From Setophaga petechia (lineage: Eukaryota > Chordata > Aves > Passeriformes > Parulidae), in the NCBI GenBank assembly GCA_024362935.1, contig JANCRA010000007.1, positions 11,906,503 to 11,970,502 on the forward strand: a stretch of 64,000 nt of DNA, read 5' to 3'. Position 1 is the stretch's first letter. Each line of letters starts with the position of its first letter. A program made the position numbers and the translations under genes. The notes beneath the pieces are model-generated. The model did no database searches, was not told where the DNA came from, and worked only from the letters and a program-made list of their open reading frames with translations. Positions 48,068-61,100 of the stretch are shown here, one piece after another.

Positions 48068-49791
48068 CTAAAAAGATAAAAAATACACCATTTTGTGAGA
48101 TAAAACACTTGTAATGCACCAGTCTGCAAGATGTTTGTTGGCAGGTTCAGATATTTCATAGCCAAGATCATCCATCAAAACATAGCTATTACTAGAAGGT
48201 AATAAAGGCAACAGAATCCTGCAGGTAATAAAACTCATGAGAAAGATGCTTTCATGTAAAACTTCAGCAACCTTCAAAATAATAAGCTTTCAGATGTCTT
48301 AGTGCTAGAACAAATCCACTTAACCAAGCCTGAGTGTCATAAACACCCATGCTTATCTACTGCTAAAGCTACAGAGCAGACATTTGCATTCGTTCCACAA
48401 CTTTGAATAACAACCCAGTCAGTTTCCAGATCATTTTTTTTAAATACAGACAGAACATACAATTACCGGTACTAAAATGAAATTCTTGTCACAGACAACA
48501 GAGTAGTCCCAAATTATTCAGAGACATTTTAAAGTTGAAATTTTAACATTCATGTCAGTTCTCAGGGAAATCTTCCTTTACAAACTGAGGATAAACTTGT
48601 AACTCAGCAAAAATCCTAAAGCATTCTTAGCAATAATATAAAACTGGGGTGAAGTTTTGGAAAGCTAGAAGATTTCATTTAAATGTAGTCAGGCTATGTC
48701 TAATTCTCAGTCCCACAATAAAATAGCTTAATGCACAAGAAAGACCTAATTGGAAAATACAAATAACTGAAAGTGGTTTCACAGAGTCTTGGGACATAAA
48801 TAGAGAAAAACATTGTCAAGTTATTGTCAATCAACACACTGCCAAAAGATTAAACTTTGTGTCTTGACCATCTTCCTAGCAAGAGGTGCTGTTCTTAGGA
48901 CAGCATTTCTCAATCCCACGGAAGCATTATCACCAGATGGTGATAAAAACATATCAAACCCTAAGCTACAGAGGGCAGTATTACCAGGGCTGGAGGAAGG
49001 AAGGACTTTTGCTAGCACTCTATACTCAACTATTGTCAATTACCTGGAAAATCCTTCCTGTAGCACAACTTAAAGTTTATTGTTTCCCATTGAAGTGAAG
49101 GAATTTCATAGCATAGAATGCAGTGCAAACAACTGCCACAATGAAAGCAGCATCCACCTTGAAAGCAGCAATGCAAGATGCTTTACTGAGAGTTTCAGCT
49201 CCCTCTCTGATGTACCAAGCACTGATGAGGTAACAGAAGTCACCATCTTCCATGTGGTTCTGCAACATCACATTTGCTATCTGTTCACCTATTTCCCTGC
49301 TCTTACATTCCCAACCTTTTTGAGCAGCATGCTACAACCACTTTAGGTCAGCCACTGCAGGCTACCTACAGCTGGCTGAGGTAGCCTCAGCATGAAGGAC
49401 AAGGCTGTATCTCAGTTCAGGTTGGTGATAGAAGGCTGGAGCAGCAGACAGCAGATCCCCCCTCCTTAATGACATTGAAACACAGGGAATATTTTATATA
49501 ATAATTGTATATTACATATGACCATATTAATATTACAATATATATCCCAATTATAACATACTATTATTACTGCACTGTATTTTTATTATAATCTTCACTG
49601 ATTTGTGAAGCAGGTGTTTTCACACTAACTCCCCTTTACTATAATAGGTGTTCCTGCCATCCTCTTATCAAACCTAAAAAATCCACTTCAAAATATTTAT
49701 TTTACCTCTGTCCATAATTACTTTTACCTTCAGCAGGTCTTTATCTACAAACATGGCAATTTTTCAAAGAATCATAGCAATAACAACTAAC
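48068..49791 (-). other. TSPAN14 last intron
   Basis: A 1,724-bp intron, nothing else recognised. Open frames on both strands at 48813-49346 overlap each other and lack family similarity. Confidence 0.75.
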
Positions 49792-49911
49792 CTGGAGCAG
49801 TGAGATAGCTATGAAGACACCTGCAACAATGTAGATATTTCGGGGCAGCCAAGCTTCAAGTGCATGGATACATCCTTTGACAAAAATCTGATCATCCCAT
49901 TGACTTTTGCT
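49792..49911 (-). CDS. TSPAN14: TSPAN14 exon: end of large loop and most of TM4
   Basis: The acceptor is CTTTCTACGTTCAG and the donor CTCCAG|GTTAGT (minus strand). There are 40 codons. The peptide reads SKSQWDDQIFVKGCIHALE, then AWLPRNIYIVAGVFIAISLL. KGC holds the eighth loop cysteine, and VAGVFIAISLLQ is transmembrane helix 4. Human TSPAN14 has SKWDESIFTKGCIQALESWL in the same place. Confidence 0.96.
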
Positions 49912-50449
49912 CTGAACGTAGAAAGGAAGAATAAGAATATTACTTTTCTGCTCAAGTTTACTATAAGATCAATCCCATGATCTAGCTAGGCTAATGTTTT
50001 GTGACTTTTGCAGTAAAGTTTTTAACCACACTCAAAAATACACATGTGAATTGGGGAATGTCAGGCATTGATATTTGTATCTTCCTGAAAATCCTGTTTA
50101 TTAGAAACACAGTAAAATTAGCAGATAATCGACTAGCAGATGAATGATGGTCAAACTAGCAAACAATAGATGAGCAGATTTAGACTATTACAACTGGTAA
50201 TTGAAATGAACACTTGAAATCCAAACCCTATCCCTTTTTGAACTCACCTTTCCCCTCACCTGTTCCCACTTGTTTTCTCTCCCCTCCCACAGTAGGAGGT
50301 TACTTTAAACAAAGGACCTTGCTCTACACCTGCAGTATGATGTACCACAGTTATTAGTTTCTAGAATCTTGAGCTGACACATCTATCAGCAATCCCACCA
50401 GTTTTAGTCTTGTCTATGCAGGCACAGAACATGACAGACAGCACCTTAC
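49912..50449 (-). other. TSPAN14 intron
   Basis: A 538-bp intron, nothing else recognised. Confidence 0.8.
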
Positions 50450-50494
50450 CTTCTTTCTGATATCATAGCCACATTGTGTATTCACAACTTTTTG
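50450..50494 (-). CDS. TSPAN14: TSPAN14 micro-exon in the large extracellular loop
   Basis: A 45-nt exon with acceptor TTTGCTTTGCAG and donor AAGAAG|GTAAGG (minus strand). It encodes QKVVNTQCGYDIRKK and contributes the seventh loop cysteine. The human counterpart is QKVVNTQCGYDVRIQL. It was located only by motif because it is too short for an ORF call. Confidence 0.95.
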
Positions 50495-51721
50495 CTGCAA
50501 AGCAAAAGAGATTTGAAATAAACAAATCAATTTACTTGTACTCACTTCTGTTCACAGCAAGTTTTTCTATCTTTTATATCCATAAACAAATCAATTGTCA
50601 GAGCCAAACATTTTTAGAAGCATTTTTAGCAAGAACAAGTGAAGCCCTAGCAGAAAAGAAGAAAATTAATGACAAAGCAAAGGTGTGTACTATAGATGAT
50701 ATCAGATGATGATATCAGATGATATCCTGCACCAGAAATTTCAGCTGCTTCTATCACTTGGCATTCAACTAGCAACTTTTTAACATGAGAACTGCACTAC
50801 CATCACACAGGTGAGACATCTGCATTTACAAAACTGATAGTAAGTTTTATTGAAATATTAATAATAGAATCTCACATTAAACAGACTTAAACATCCTTCT
50901 GCCTCCTTAAGTATAGCACCAGCAACAGAAAAATGTGCAGTTGAACAGTACTGCTCCAAACTAAGCTAGAAAATAATTACTACAATCTGAATATGGAATA
51001 TGGCCCTGACAAAGGCCTTCCTTGGCTGATTTCCAATACAATCAGAAGCCTACCAGGTATTAAATATAACTTACCAATGGCTCTCAGCACAAGGATTGCT
51101 GGATGGATTTTAAGCTGTAAGTATTCCCAGTAATACCATAAAGCACTATAAGTTAGCCCCTACCTCCACATTTTGGAATCTGCTGCAACGCTCAGAAGTT
51201 TCACAAAGTTTAGTAAAACAAGTTAACCAATAAGCACCTAAACCTTGCCAAAACCAAGGACTGACTCAGAAGCTTTAAACTTCATACATGAGTACTTCAC
51301 TAATTACTGACAAAGCAGCAAGTGGAGTTACTCCTGCCTGTCTGGCAAAGGGGTGGTGAAACATTAATTCCAGCTGGGGCAAACACACTCTTAGAGGTCT
51401 CAGCTCTTTACACGCCTGAAAAAGGAGAGGGATCCAAGGAAACAACACACTGGGAATAAAAAAAAGCCAGCCACCAGCGCTTCAGATCCAAACCATACCA
51501 AAATGGCCTGAATTCCTGGTGACAACACATTTTCAGTTAACAGGTTGCCACATTTGGACTCTAAAAGGAATGCAACAGAAACACAAAAAAAGGTTTGTCT
51601 GCACAAGAGTGATTTTTGGTCATTTAGGACACCTCAAAGCCCTTCAACACCTTATTCAGGAAGTACTTCCTGTGATAACTTGACAATCTGAGGGCAAAAA
51701 CAAAGCCAGGAAACAACTTAC
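50495..51721 (-). other. TSPAN14 intron
   Basis: A 1,227-bp intron. A small slippage tract of GATGATATCA-like units lies at 50694-50726. Nothing else is recognised. Confidence 0.75.
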
Positions 51722-51847
51722 AGCAGGATCGGGTATACAACAGGAAAAAGGAACTCCGCACTTCTCACGACTTTTGCTTTCACTCTTGCAGTCAAAGTAG
51801 ATGTTGAAGTCCCAGTCTTCTGGACCTTGGGCCCCACAGCAATGGTT
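51722..51847 (-). CDS. TSPAN14: TSPAN14 exon: core of the large extracellular loop
   Basis: The acceptor is GTGTTTATCTGCTGCAG and the donor CCTGCT|GTAAGT (minus strand). There are 42 codons. The peptide begins NHCCGAQGPEDWDFNIYFDC and continues SREKCGVPFSCCIPDPA. It carries the tetraspanin CCG motif and six of the eight TspanC8 cysteines. At the site where human TSPAN14 has the N-glycosylation sequon NCS, this sequence has Asp-Cys-Lys (Asp codon 51791-51793), so the sequon is absent. Confidence 0.96.
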
Positions 51848-52417
51848 CTGCAGCAGATAAACACATTCCAGAAGTTTGTTCAGTGGATAAATTATCTCTA
51901 AAATATCTCCAAACAGTGTTTGCTTACAAATCTTCACTATCTCTAAGTCTGTGCAGAATCAATGACAACAGCAGAGTAAAAAAAATGAATGACATGAAAT
52001 CAAAGCTCTGTGAAATCAAAGCAATACATCTGGAATACTGCTCCTGGAAACAGATGTCAGCATGTCAAGGAAAATCATAAAAATTATCATTTTAGATGTA
52101 ATTGTCATACAATAAGTTCCACTGCAAATTTTTTAAAGAGAAAGCTTTTTCTTAGGGAGCAAGGCAAAGGGGAGCAAATGAGAAAGGTCAAAGGCAGATG
52201 CATGCCTGAGAGAGCTTCCACAGCAGACATCAGAACAAGCCTGGACCTCAGGGTATCTTCCCTCCCTGCTGCTTTCAATACAGAAGGAAGGAAAACAGCA
52301 CATCTGTAACACAGTACAATTGGCTACAAATTATTATAATTCCATTTTAAAAAATGAAAACTTTAAAATCTATATTCTCCTGGAAGGCATCAAAGAAGTG
52401 ACAGGATAGGAACTTAC
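51848..52417 (-). other. TSPAN14 intron
   Basis: A 570-bp intron. The plus-strand open frames at 51883-52309 have no recognisable similarity. Confidence 0.75.
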
Positions 52418-52588
52418 AATTCTCTGTAGTGAATCAATGATGTTCTGGAGGTCAATGTCATCTCGGTAGGATTTAATGTTATTCTCAAAGAATTCTTTTA
52501 CCCTGTCCCTCACCCAGTCCTGGAACAGGAAAGCCATAACTGCTACTGCCAGCTCCAACAGGAATATAAACACAATTGTTCCACAGAA
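52418..52588 (-). CDS. TSPAN14: TSPAN14 exon: TM3 and start of the large loop
   Basis: The acceptor is GACTTTTGTTTTTTACAG and the donor AGAATT|GTAAGT (minus strand). There are 57 codons. Transmembrane helix 3 is IVFIFLLELAVAVMAFLF. The loop then begins QDWVRDRVKEFFENNIKSY and continues RDDIDLQNIIDSLQRI. RDDIDLQN is shared by TSPAN5, TSPAN14 and TSPAN17, while FQDWVRDR is the TSPAN14 version. Confidence 0.96.
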
Positions 52589-53405
52589 CTGTAAAAAACA
52601 AAAGTCCTAAATTAGAAAATATGAATTCATTTTGAATGCATTCCTATACCACCAGAAACAGATACAGAACTGGGTTCAAATTTTGATCCAGTACAGACAC
52701 TGTGCACAGTGAGAACACAAGGTAAAGAAACCCCAAGAGGAAGAGTTATCCTTTTCTTTGTGTCACCTGAACTCGACAGTAAAAAGAGCATCAGAAAAAG
52801 TCATTATTCACAGCAGTGAAAACAATAATAAATGAGAACAAGTAAAACACAGGGCTAAAGAAGTCTTTATTACCTCTTGGATTGTTTCTAATTTTACCAA
52901 TTTTTTTTTAGACTTTTTTGTCCAGCTTAGCTGGTTTCAGATCTAAAGCAAAGAAGCTTTAGTATAAAAAGAAGCCCAGTATAAAAAGAACCCTTTAAGA
53001 AGTTTTACATCAGTCTCTGAAGTCCTAAAGTTTTGCCAACATGTACAAGAAACTTAAAAGTTTTAAGGGATTTTGTTCCACTGTATTTTACTCTCTCAGT
53101 GATTCCTAACTGAACTAAGCATGTTCCACAACAACACAATGTTAGATTCTCTTATACCTAGTATAACATCACTGCAGAGCAGAACAAATAAAAAAAGGCA
53201 AGGAAGAACATGTTCCACAAAGAGGAGAATAGATAAGCTAGAACCTTTCAATGCCATTACTCAGAGGTTTATCAAGGCAGCAAGTTTACCATACACTTTG
53301 CCACAAACCAAATTCTATCATGAATTATCTGGGTTTGCTCCCAGTTCTTCATCATTTGCAGCTTTCACACATATAATAACTCCCTCATGTAATGATGTTA
53401 CTTAC
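52589..53405 (-). other. TSPAN14 intron
   Basis: An 817-bp intron. The plus-strand frame 53121-53489 overlaps the next exon in antisense and is not a gene. Confidence 0.75.
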
Positions 53406-53552
53406 AAACTTCAGCAGGCAGATGTTTTCTCTCAGTGCTCCCACACAACCAGCAAATCCCAAAGTAAACATCACTATTCCCACCACTAAGACGAGCACCA
53501 CTGGGTCAAGACCATGAAGACCAGTCACCTTTGTCAGATCAGACAATACACC
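53406..53552 (-). CDS. TSPAN14: TSPAN14 exon: small loop and TM2
   Basis: The acceptor is GGCTTTTTCTTGCAG and the donor AAGTTT|GTAAGT (minus strand). There are 49 codons. The peptide starts [17 protein letters not shown]. Helix 2 is [18 protein letters not shown], followed by the conserved cytosolic turn [14 protein letters not shown]. Human TSPAN14 differs by only a few residues. Confidence 0.96.
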
Positions 53553-56500
53553 CTGCAAGAAAAAGCCAGAACAGAATGTGACCACTGTAAGCATCTTGTT
53601 CACTCAGCATTCCTTCTGGATGATTTCCACATTATTCCAAATGAACTGGTTGCAAATCCTTGAACTTGCCAACAGTGACATCACAAAAAGAATCTTGCTG
53701 TAAAATGGTCATTGACAATACCAGTTCTCTTCACCCCAGCAGAGGAAGTATTAAAGTTATAGCTAGCAATTCTTTTAGTAAGTCAGTTTCTCAGGCTACA
53801 TCCTTCTACATCTATTTGCCAAACAGAATTCCACAAGATGGTGCCAAAAGCTCAATTCTATAATGGAATGTTCATTTAGTTTCAAGGTAAAAGAATTCAT
53901 GTTTTATATCAACTTGAAATGCATCAATCAGAAGGGCACTCCAAAATCATGGTCTAAAAAATATATTAAGAAAACTTTTCCAATCCTAATGTTTCAGTGG
54001 GAGAAAGGGAAAGACATTCCAAGGACAAAGCACCTCATGGATGACATCTGAAAGAGAGAAATAATCTCTTTTTTTTGCTGTCAAGGGAAGCATATTTTTC
54101 CTCTCTTTTTGGTTACAACCCTTCTAGTGCCAAAGAGTCTCAGTCGTGCTACTCCAAAATCTTTCAGAAATACAACAGTATAGCCGAAACACTCCCCTTT
54201 CACCCCTGATATTCTTACACCAAAAGCAGTTATCTATTCCCTATATTTGCAATTTGCCTAACACAGAAGCAATATTTTCTTTTCTGTTAACTATCCAGAA
54301 ACTATTTATCTTGACAATAATCTCTGCTATGAAGTCTGTGCTTAGATTGCTAAATCTATGTGAATGCAATCATACACAGTGAAAACCTTCCTTTTACTTC
54401 CTAGATTAGGTTTAAAATAGTTATTACACCAACTACCTTTAAAACTCCATCAAATACATATAGCAGGAATCGCATGGGATGTGCAAGAACAAGATGGAAC
54501 ATGCAGAAGGCAGAAGGGACAAACAACAAACTCTTCATGAGAATGATTTGCAGGGACACCCAGGCAGCCCTGCAGTAGTCTGAGTGTTCATCATACAACC
54601 ATCAACAGCACACTGAACATTTTAGTAAGGAAATATTTTCACTTTTGAAACAAAGAAATAACAAAAAATCATCACATGTTCACTACTCTTTATAGAGTAC
54701 ATTCTCAAGCTAAGCATGTTTAGTGTAAGCAAAATATCATAGACACTTGGAATAAGCTGCCCAATTCTTTCAATAAAAGGCAAATTACCATCTTTCTACC
54801 AGAGATACATTCTAGAATAAAGTGCAAAGGATATACATCCCAAGATAAGACCTTGGAAAAATCTCTATCACTTCTTATTCAACTGCTTACTTAACAAAAT
54901 AAAATCTACAGCATTAGAAGAAAATGTGCCCTTGGAGAAACTCCATCAGCTGAGGACATTGATTAACAGCACTGCAGTATTCCACAAGACTCCATCTTCT
55001 TTCATAGCATGTTCCATAACAGATTCTGTCAGAGCTGTTAATTTGGCAACAACAAGACTGAGTTGTTTATATCAAAACTGGCTGATGGGATGAAAAAGAA
55101 AAAAATAATTAAACTGAAAGACAGAGAATTGCCTTGCAACAGCTGGTGACTAACAGCTAAAACAGGCTATTACAAAATGGTCCTAGGTTGTTGATAATGT
55201 TGTACCAGTCACACACTTGCATTTTTAAGAACTCTTACACCTCACAGCTGACAAACTTGGTCTACCTGGTTAATTATGAGAGTCCCACCTAATCAAACCT
55301 TGGCTCAGACCCCACAGTCAAGAAACACCTGTCAGGATCAGATGGGTTAATGCAGCACCCTTGTAGAATCAACATGCTGTGAAACCAAACACTGTGTGAC
55401 CAGGGTGCTGAAACATTCATAACCATTGCCAGCCATCTCCCTCCCACACCCAAACTCAAGCTTTTTGTTTTCACACAATCTCACTTGCTCAAGCAACATT
55501 TTCTGGAAGACAATTTCCTCTGATCAAAGCATGTTACAAATACAAGTAGGCAGGAACTGGGCTTCATTATTCAACCTCAGATGTCACTGGAACTGAGCTT
55601 CATTATTCAACCTCAGATGTCACTGGTCCTTCACATTCACATTTAATGTTTACAACATGCTCTTTTAAAAAGAGGGTTATGGGGATTTTGCTTAAGAAAT
55701 GATGTTAAGCCAAAAATCCTGAAGGAAGGAAACAATGGAATTCAGTAAACTCTCATCCCACCATACCCATTTTGCTAAAGACACCCCTGCCTGCATCATC
55801 TGCACTGGTACAAACAGGTTGCCCTTTACAACACAGATTTCCTCAGGTACACAGGAGTGCAGCCTGATACCTGCACTCCGTGTCAGACATTCTGTAACAA
55901 AACTCACACTTTAAGTCTTTCTTTCAGCCACACAGAACAGTGACTTATTTGTCCATGCCCTTGAAGTTCCTCTAAGCAAGTCTTGATTTGAAAACTGCCT
56001 GTACCCTCTCCATTTGTTATTAGCCATGAACTTGCTGGAATGAAGTGAGGCTGACCAGCCTCTAGTTTCCCAGATCTTCCTTTGTGTCCTCCTTGAAACC
56101 ATTCTAAGCAAAACTGTTTTCCTGATAAGAGGGTTCAGTGTTATTCACCTTGTTTCTACCAACACTTTACAATAATTCACTCTTTGTGACTTTTATAGTA
56201 TCTGTTGTTTGACAGATATTGGCTCTTAAAATTTTATGCAAGTTAACTTTTAAGTGACTTTTCAGAATAACCAAAGTCAGTTACAAAATCATAAGGATAG
56301 GCCAATTAGATACACCAGTTAGAGACTGGGTCTTCATCAAATAACAGGAGTCACAATGGTAACATTTTCCCATGTAGTATTTTCAACACTTCTCACAAAC
56401 CAGCAGTCTCGTTTCAATATATTACCAGTCGAAAGAGAAGCACAGGATTTATAGCCAGACAAAAAGATTGCTGAGAAATTAATCTGTACTCCTAATGCAC

Positions 56501-58096
56501 AAAAAAGAGAGACAAAATCAGAAAAATTAAATGGACCTAATGTACTTCATGTTGTGGTAAGAGACAGGATGTTCAGAACTCTTCCACCACCTGTAGTTTA
56601 TCTTTGGGTTTACCACTGCAGCTCAGTTTCTGCAAAGTTTTTCTCTTACTTCCCATCTATTGTTCACCGAGATGCTTATCTGTGAAATACAGGCACGATT
56701 GGCTGAAGAATGGCACTGCTCTGAAAGACTGAAAACAGCACAGAACAACTGACAAAAATAACTAACAGATTTCATGAACCATTCAGAAGTTCAAAAGCAC
56801 AGGAAAGGCTTTGAAGCATTTATTTGCAAGATAGCACAGAGAACAGAAAGAGCTCAGGCAAAGTTCAAAAAAAGAAAGCAAGAGTCTGCCTTTGCCTTTT
56901 AGTCCCTTCAGTGTACCATAAAGACAATTTGGCAAATGGAGATATTAGTCTCCAGCCACACAGATCCCATGTGCTTGTATACAAAACAGAAAAATGAACA
57001 TTAGAGAACAAACTCAAGGCAAGTTTAACATCCTCCTTAAAGGGTTGGAAAGAAAATTCTTTTGTTACAACAAAATAGGAGGCAAATGCATTTGTGTGTC
57101 GGGATCAGTTGTCATATAGCAATGACAGCACTAATCTAGTTATGAGAATGCATGCAAGCACATGGGGAGCAGGGTGGAGAATAAACACCTCAGAAATAAA
57201 AGCACCATAAAACTCACTTCCAAAAAGCAGAGGACTCAGAACCTCTGTGCATGTGGACAGCTGCTGTATGGAACCACTTCAATTAAGGAAAAGTGAACAT
57301 ATGATGGTAATTGAAATCTTACTAGTTCATGGCACAACTGAACAGCGAGGGCACCTGCCTTCCACTCCTGCAGATCAGTCAATCTAGTAATGGCCACTTT
57401 CTCCTAGTGTTTGAATTCATTAAACCCATACTTTTACAACCATTCAGTGGGGGAACCATTCATTTCCATACCTGTATCATTCTGTTCTCTTGTGACAGGA
57501 GAGCTCTGAGTACATGTGCAAGTAACTTCCTTCAGCTGAGGAAGTTTCTTAGTTACAAGAAATCTTTGCTAAAAATAAGAGTTATTCAGCTACATCATGT
57601 TCCCCAGTGTTGTTCCTCTGCATGGAAACAATCACTTAAGCACTCCTTGGGGAATAAAGTGGACAACAGATGGCAAACAGACCGGGTGCATCTTTGTGAA
57701 GTATTTAGAAGATGCAAATTTAGATTTAGCAGTGCTTTTCAACATATAAAGACAGCTCATACCCCTCCCAAATATTTGTTTGCAATAAAAGCAGGTGAAT
57801 AGAGAAATATAGATTTTAGAAAACATGCTTTTAAAAGAGAACCTGTTCATAAAGGCCAAATTCTCCCCAGCATCCTGCTCTTACAAGTTCATAAAAAAGC
57901 TCTGAATATCAAGGGTCACAGCTTAACTCCTGATCAGGGACAAGAAGTAAATTTCAACTAAAATCAGTTTAGATTTTTTGAACATGCTCCTGAGTACAGA
58001 TGCTACATTTAACTCCTGCTGCTTCCTGAGGAAGTAGTTTTACTGGAGCAGGAGGAGGCAGCCACTGAAACGAGACCAGTCATCTCTTATCCTTAC
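53553..58096 (-). other. TSPAN14 intron with a 36-bp tandem duplication
   Basis: A 4,544-bp intron. Apart from the duplication at 55554-55625 no repeat family or exon is recognised. The open frame 57329-57802 and its antisense partner have no similarity I can name. Confidence 0.65.
55554..55625. repeat. 36-bp tandem duplication
   Basis: Two adjacent copies (55554-55589 and 55590-55625) each contain GCTTCATTATTCAACCTCAG and differ at one base. It is a simple, fairly recent duplication within a TSPAN14 intron. Confidence 0.95.
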
Positions 58097-58147
58097 CTTT
58101 TCACTCCATGCCCACAGACCAGCTGCAAGGAAGGCCACTCCAGCTAG
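58097..58147 (-). CDS. TSPAN14: TSPAN14 exon: end of TM1
   Basis: A 51-nt exon on the minus strand with acceptor TTTAATTTTAG and donor GAAAAG|GTAAGG. It encodes LAGVAFLAAGLWAWSEK, the end of transmembrane helix 1 and the GLWAWSEK motif. Human TSPAN14 has LAGVVFLGVGLWAWSEK. The preceding exon should end in FW (of YNIIFW) in phase 0. It is not within the window as far as I can see. Confidence 0.94.
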
Positions 58148-61100
58148 CTAAAATTAAAAAAAAATTAATTAGATGTAATAATCAACCACATTATCAAAAA
58201 ACTTACCTAGTAGCACTATTGCTCAAATAAAATAAATACTGCCTGTAATTTGAGACGACAGTAATGGGACCTTATTCCCCATGACTCCATCTCTTACAAA
58301 AATTATTTGAAGGGCATTTATTCCACAACATTTATGCATTTTATAAATTGCTTTCTAAAAAGTATTTTGATTCTTCATGACAACCCAAAAAGCACATTAT
58401 TCCAGAAGAAGAGATACTTAACAGACAGCCCCACAGAGCAGCATGCAAGTGGGAGTTATCCTTGTCCCAGTGATTTGCTATCAAGTGTCTCCCTGCCCAC
58501 TAATGAAGATGTCAGAATATTTAATGCATTTTGAGGTTATTCCCTATTTAGTCACTTAACAGTACCAATATTATGGCTATGACAGTAGCCATGCTTGCTC
58601 CTTGTGACTTGTCAGTGCCAAGGCTCTCTATATTAGTATCTTCTCTGATTAGATACCATTTGTCTTCTGAATCCTTATTTTGTTTAAGCCCATCTGAATC
58701 AAGCTGGATTAATGGTCCATTTGCTTACTTTCCATAAGTATCAAATCTAACTTATAACAAACACCCCACTAATTCATATGTTTGAATAATAAATACATCT
58801 GAATTACAGTCACTCAAAAGAAGAAGCTCCTTGTTCTAATATTTTATTCTCTTTCTTCAATGCTCAGGCAACTTGTTTTTAACATCCAATTTCAATAATC
58901 AAACTAAAATGACCTCTCAATCTTCCTGTCTATGCAGGAATTATTATATGCCATAATCTGGATTAAGCAACCAAAACCACCACTGACACATGGAGCTACA
59001 ACTGAACAAAGCAGTACTGAATAAATTGCCAGAAGCAATAGCACAATGAGTACTCACTCTGGACTCTGAATCAGCTAAGAACATCTAAAGCGATCATTTG
59101 GATCAAAACATAACTAGAAAAATACTATTAAAAATCACATCAATGTAAACAGAATATTGACCCAGATTAACCCTAGATCTTAACCCAGTGATCTTCAGAT
59201 CAAAAAAAAGCAGAGAAAATAGTCAGTAATCAAACGTGTATGTCATTAGGTTGCACAGTGCATATAATTGATGCATCCTTTATCCTTTTCACTCCAAATG
59301 CTCCAGGAATGCTGGGAGACGGATGAAGACAGCTGGTATAATTTGCAGTAATCAAGGTAAATTATACAGACAGCTGGATCTTTGGAAATTTTTCTACAGA
59401 AAACAAGGTGGAAAAAAATTACTGGGAGGACATATTCCACTCTCTGTATACAAATTAAGGGTACTAGAACACTAATATTGTGCTATTGAATTTATAAATA
59501 GGGTGACCTCTTCAGACTGTCTGCCTTCTTATAATTACCTTCTTAATTAAATTTTAACCAATTTTTGCTTAAGTAGATTTTTCACTAGCATGCATTATTT
59601 TCACCTTCAAACATGAACTTTGCTCTCACGTTTTTGTAAAACATTCAGTTTCAAGAAAATATGCTACTTTTGCAAATTTATTTCCATAAGCATATGTGCA
59701 AACTAGCGACAAGTAAAATAGTTTATCAGAAGAAAAATAAACTTAGTCTCATTAAAACAATGTGGATAAATCTAAAACTTAATTAGGCTAAGACAAGCCA
59801 TTCAAAAATTTCACTAGAAGTAACCAAACCAGATACATTAAAAAATTCTTCTGCAAAAATCCAGTAAAGTATCAGGTACTTGCAGAAGAAACCAAGCCAT
59901 CAGCCACTACATTGACAGGTGCAATGACCAAAACAACCAATCTGCAATAATGTAAAATAGTAGTGAAATGAAAAATGAAATAAAATCCTTTTGCTTCAAA
60001 GACTATGTTCAAGATACTTGTAAGTGTCTCACTGAAAACCATTGTAAAAACACACCATCCTGATCAAACTAGCCCAGGAGTTGGTGTGATTGGGCATGCC
60101 CAGAGTTCTGCAGAGAATCAGCCCCAGGAAAATCCCCTCTGCACAGAGGCACCCAAGGGATGGCTGCAAGGCAGACCAGGGAACTGATACTGCCTAAACT
60201 GAAGGCCAGGTTTTAACCTCCCTCAGCTCACTGAGCTAAATGGCTGAGTGAATGGGACAACAGGCAGCTGAGAAGAAGCAAGGACAACCAAAACTGTTCC
60301 CAGGGTGAGAGTAGGCTAGTCAGCTATTTCAAAAAGCACAGCATTTTGCAATTTGCCTTTCACCAGGATCTGAATAACACGTAAACAAGAACAAGCTGGA
60401 TTGCCCAATTCACTACTGCGCTGCAGAGCCCTTCAAGCCATTTACTGCATGAAAGGTTGGATGGAAAGATACACAAAGCAGCTCAATTGTGCCCAGAAAC
60501 TGAAACACTATTTGCCAGCATTTGCTTATTTCCTTCTTTAGAACTGATAAATCCACTCTTTTAACATTTTGCATCAAACTGTAGGCACTGCTCAGATGTA
60601 CAATACTGATGCCAACTCAGTGACACTGTGCCCAAATCACCACTTTTAAGCATCACCCATGTATCCACTCCCAATCACACTTTGAATTCCTATGATTCCT
60701 ACGACTGTGCTGCCAGAATCACAATACCAACTGAGAAAGCAGGGCTAATCTGTTTCTCAGATGTAGGCAGCTCTTGCAAGACAAAACTCTAGCAACACAG
60801 TGATTGTGGGTCAGTCTGTCCCTAGGTATGATGAGCAGCAATAGGAATTGCATGCAGTTTTTGTGTATTCTCACAGAGAATACATTTCCCACTCCCTGGA
60901 TAATCCTGTTTTACACTGCAGCTCCACCCATGCTAGAGCAATCAGCAGCCTGCAGCCCTTCCTTCCTATCCTTTACTCTTCAGACTCTTCCTCTCAGGGT
61001 CAGGAAACCACCTGGTGGTGCATTCTCTCCTCTTCCTGGCACAGCATTGCTGTTTCAGAAATTCCTGGAAAACAACATACATTGGAAGAGCCAAGAAAAT

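Noticed and set aside
50694..50726. GATGATATCA-like repeated units
   Set aside because: Only two to three short imperfect units, best explained by slippage.
47996..58147. Tetraspanin could be TSPAN5 or TSPAN17
   Set aside because: [28 protein letters not shown] and the length match TSPAN14. TSPAN5 and TSPAN17 have FKDWI and a different loop.
59246..59440. Minus-strand ORF considered as the missing TSPAN14 N-terminal exon
   Set aside because: No similarity to the expected N-terminus or to the first part of TM1, and no phase-0 donor at the right place.
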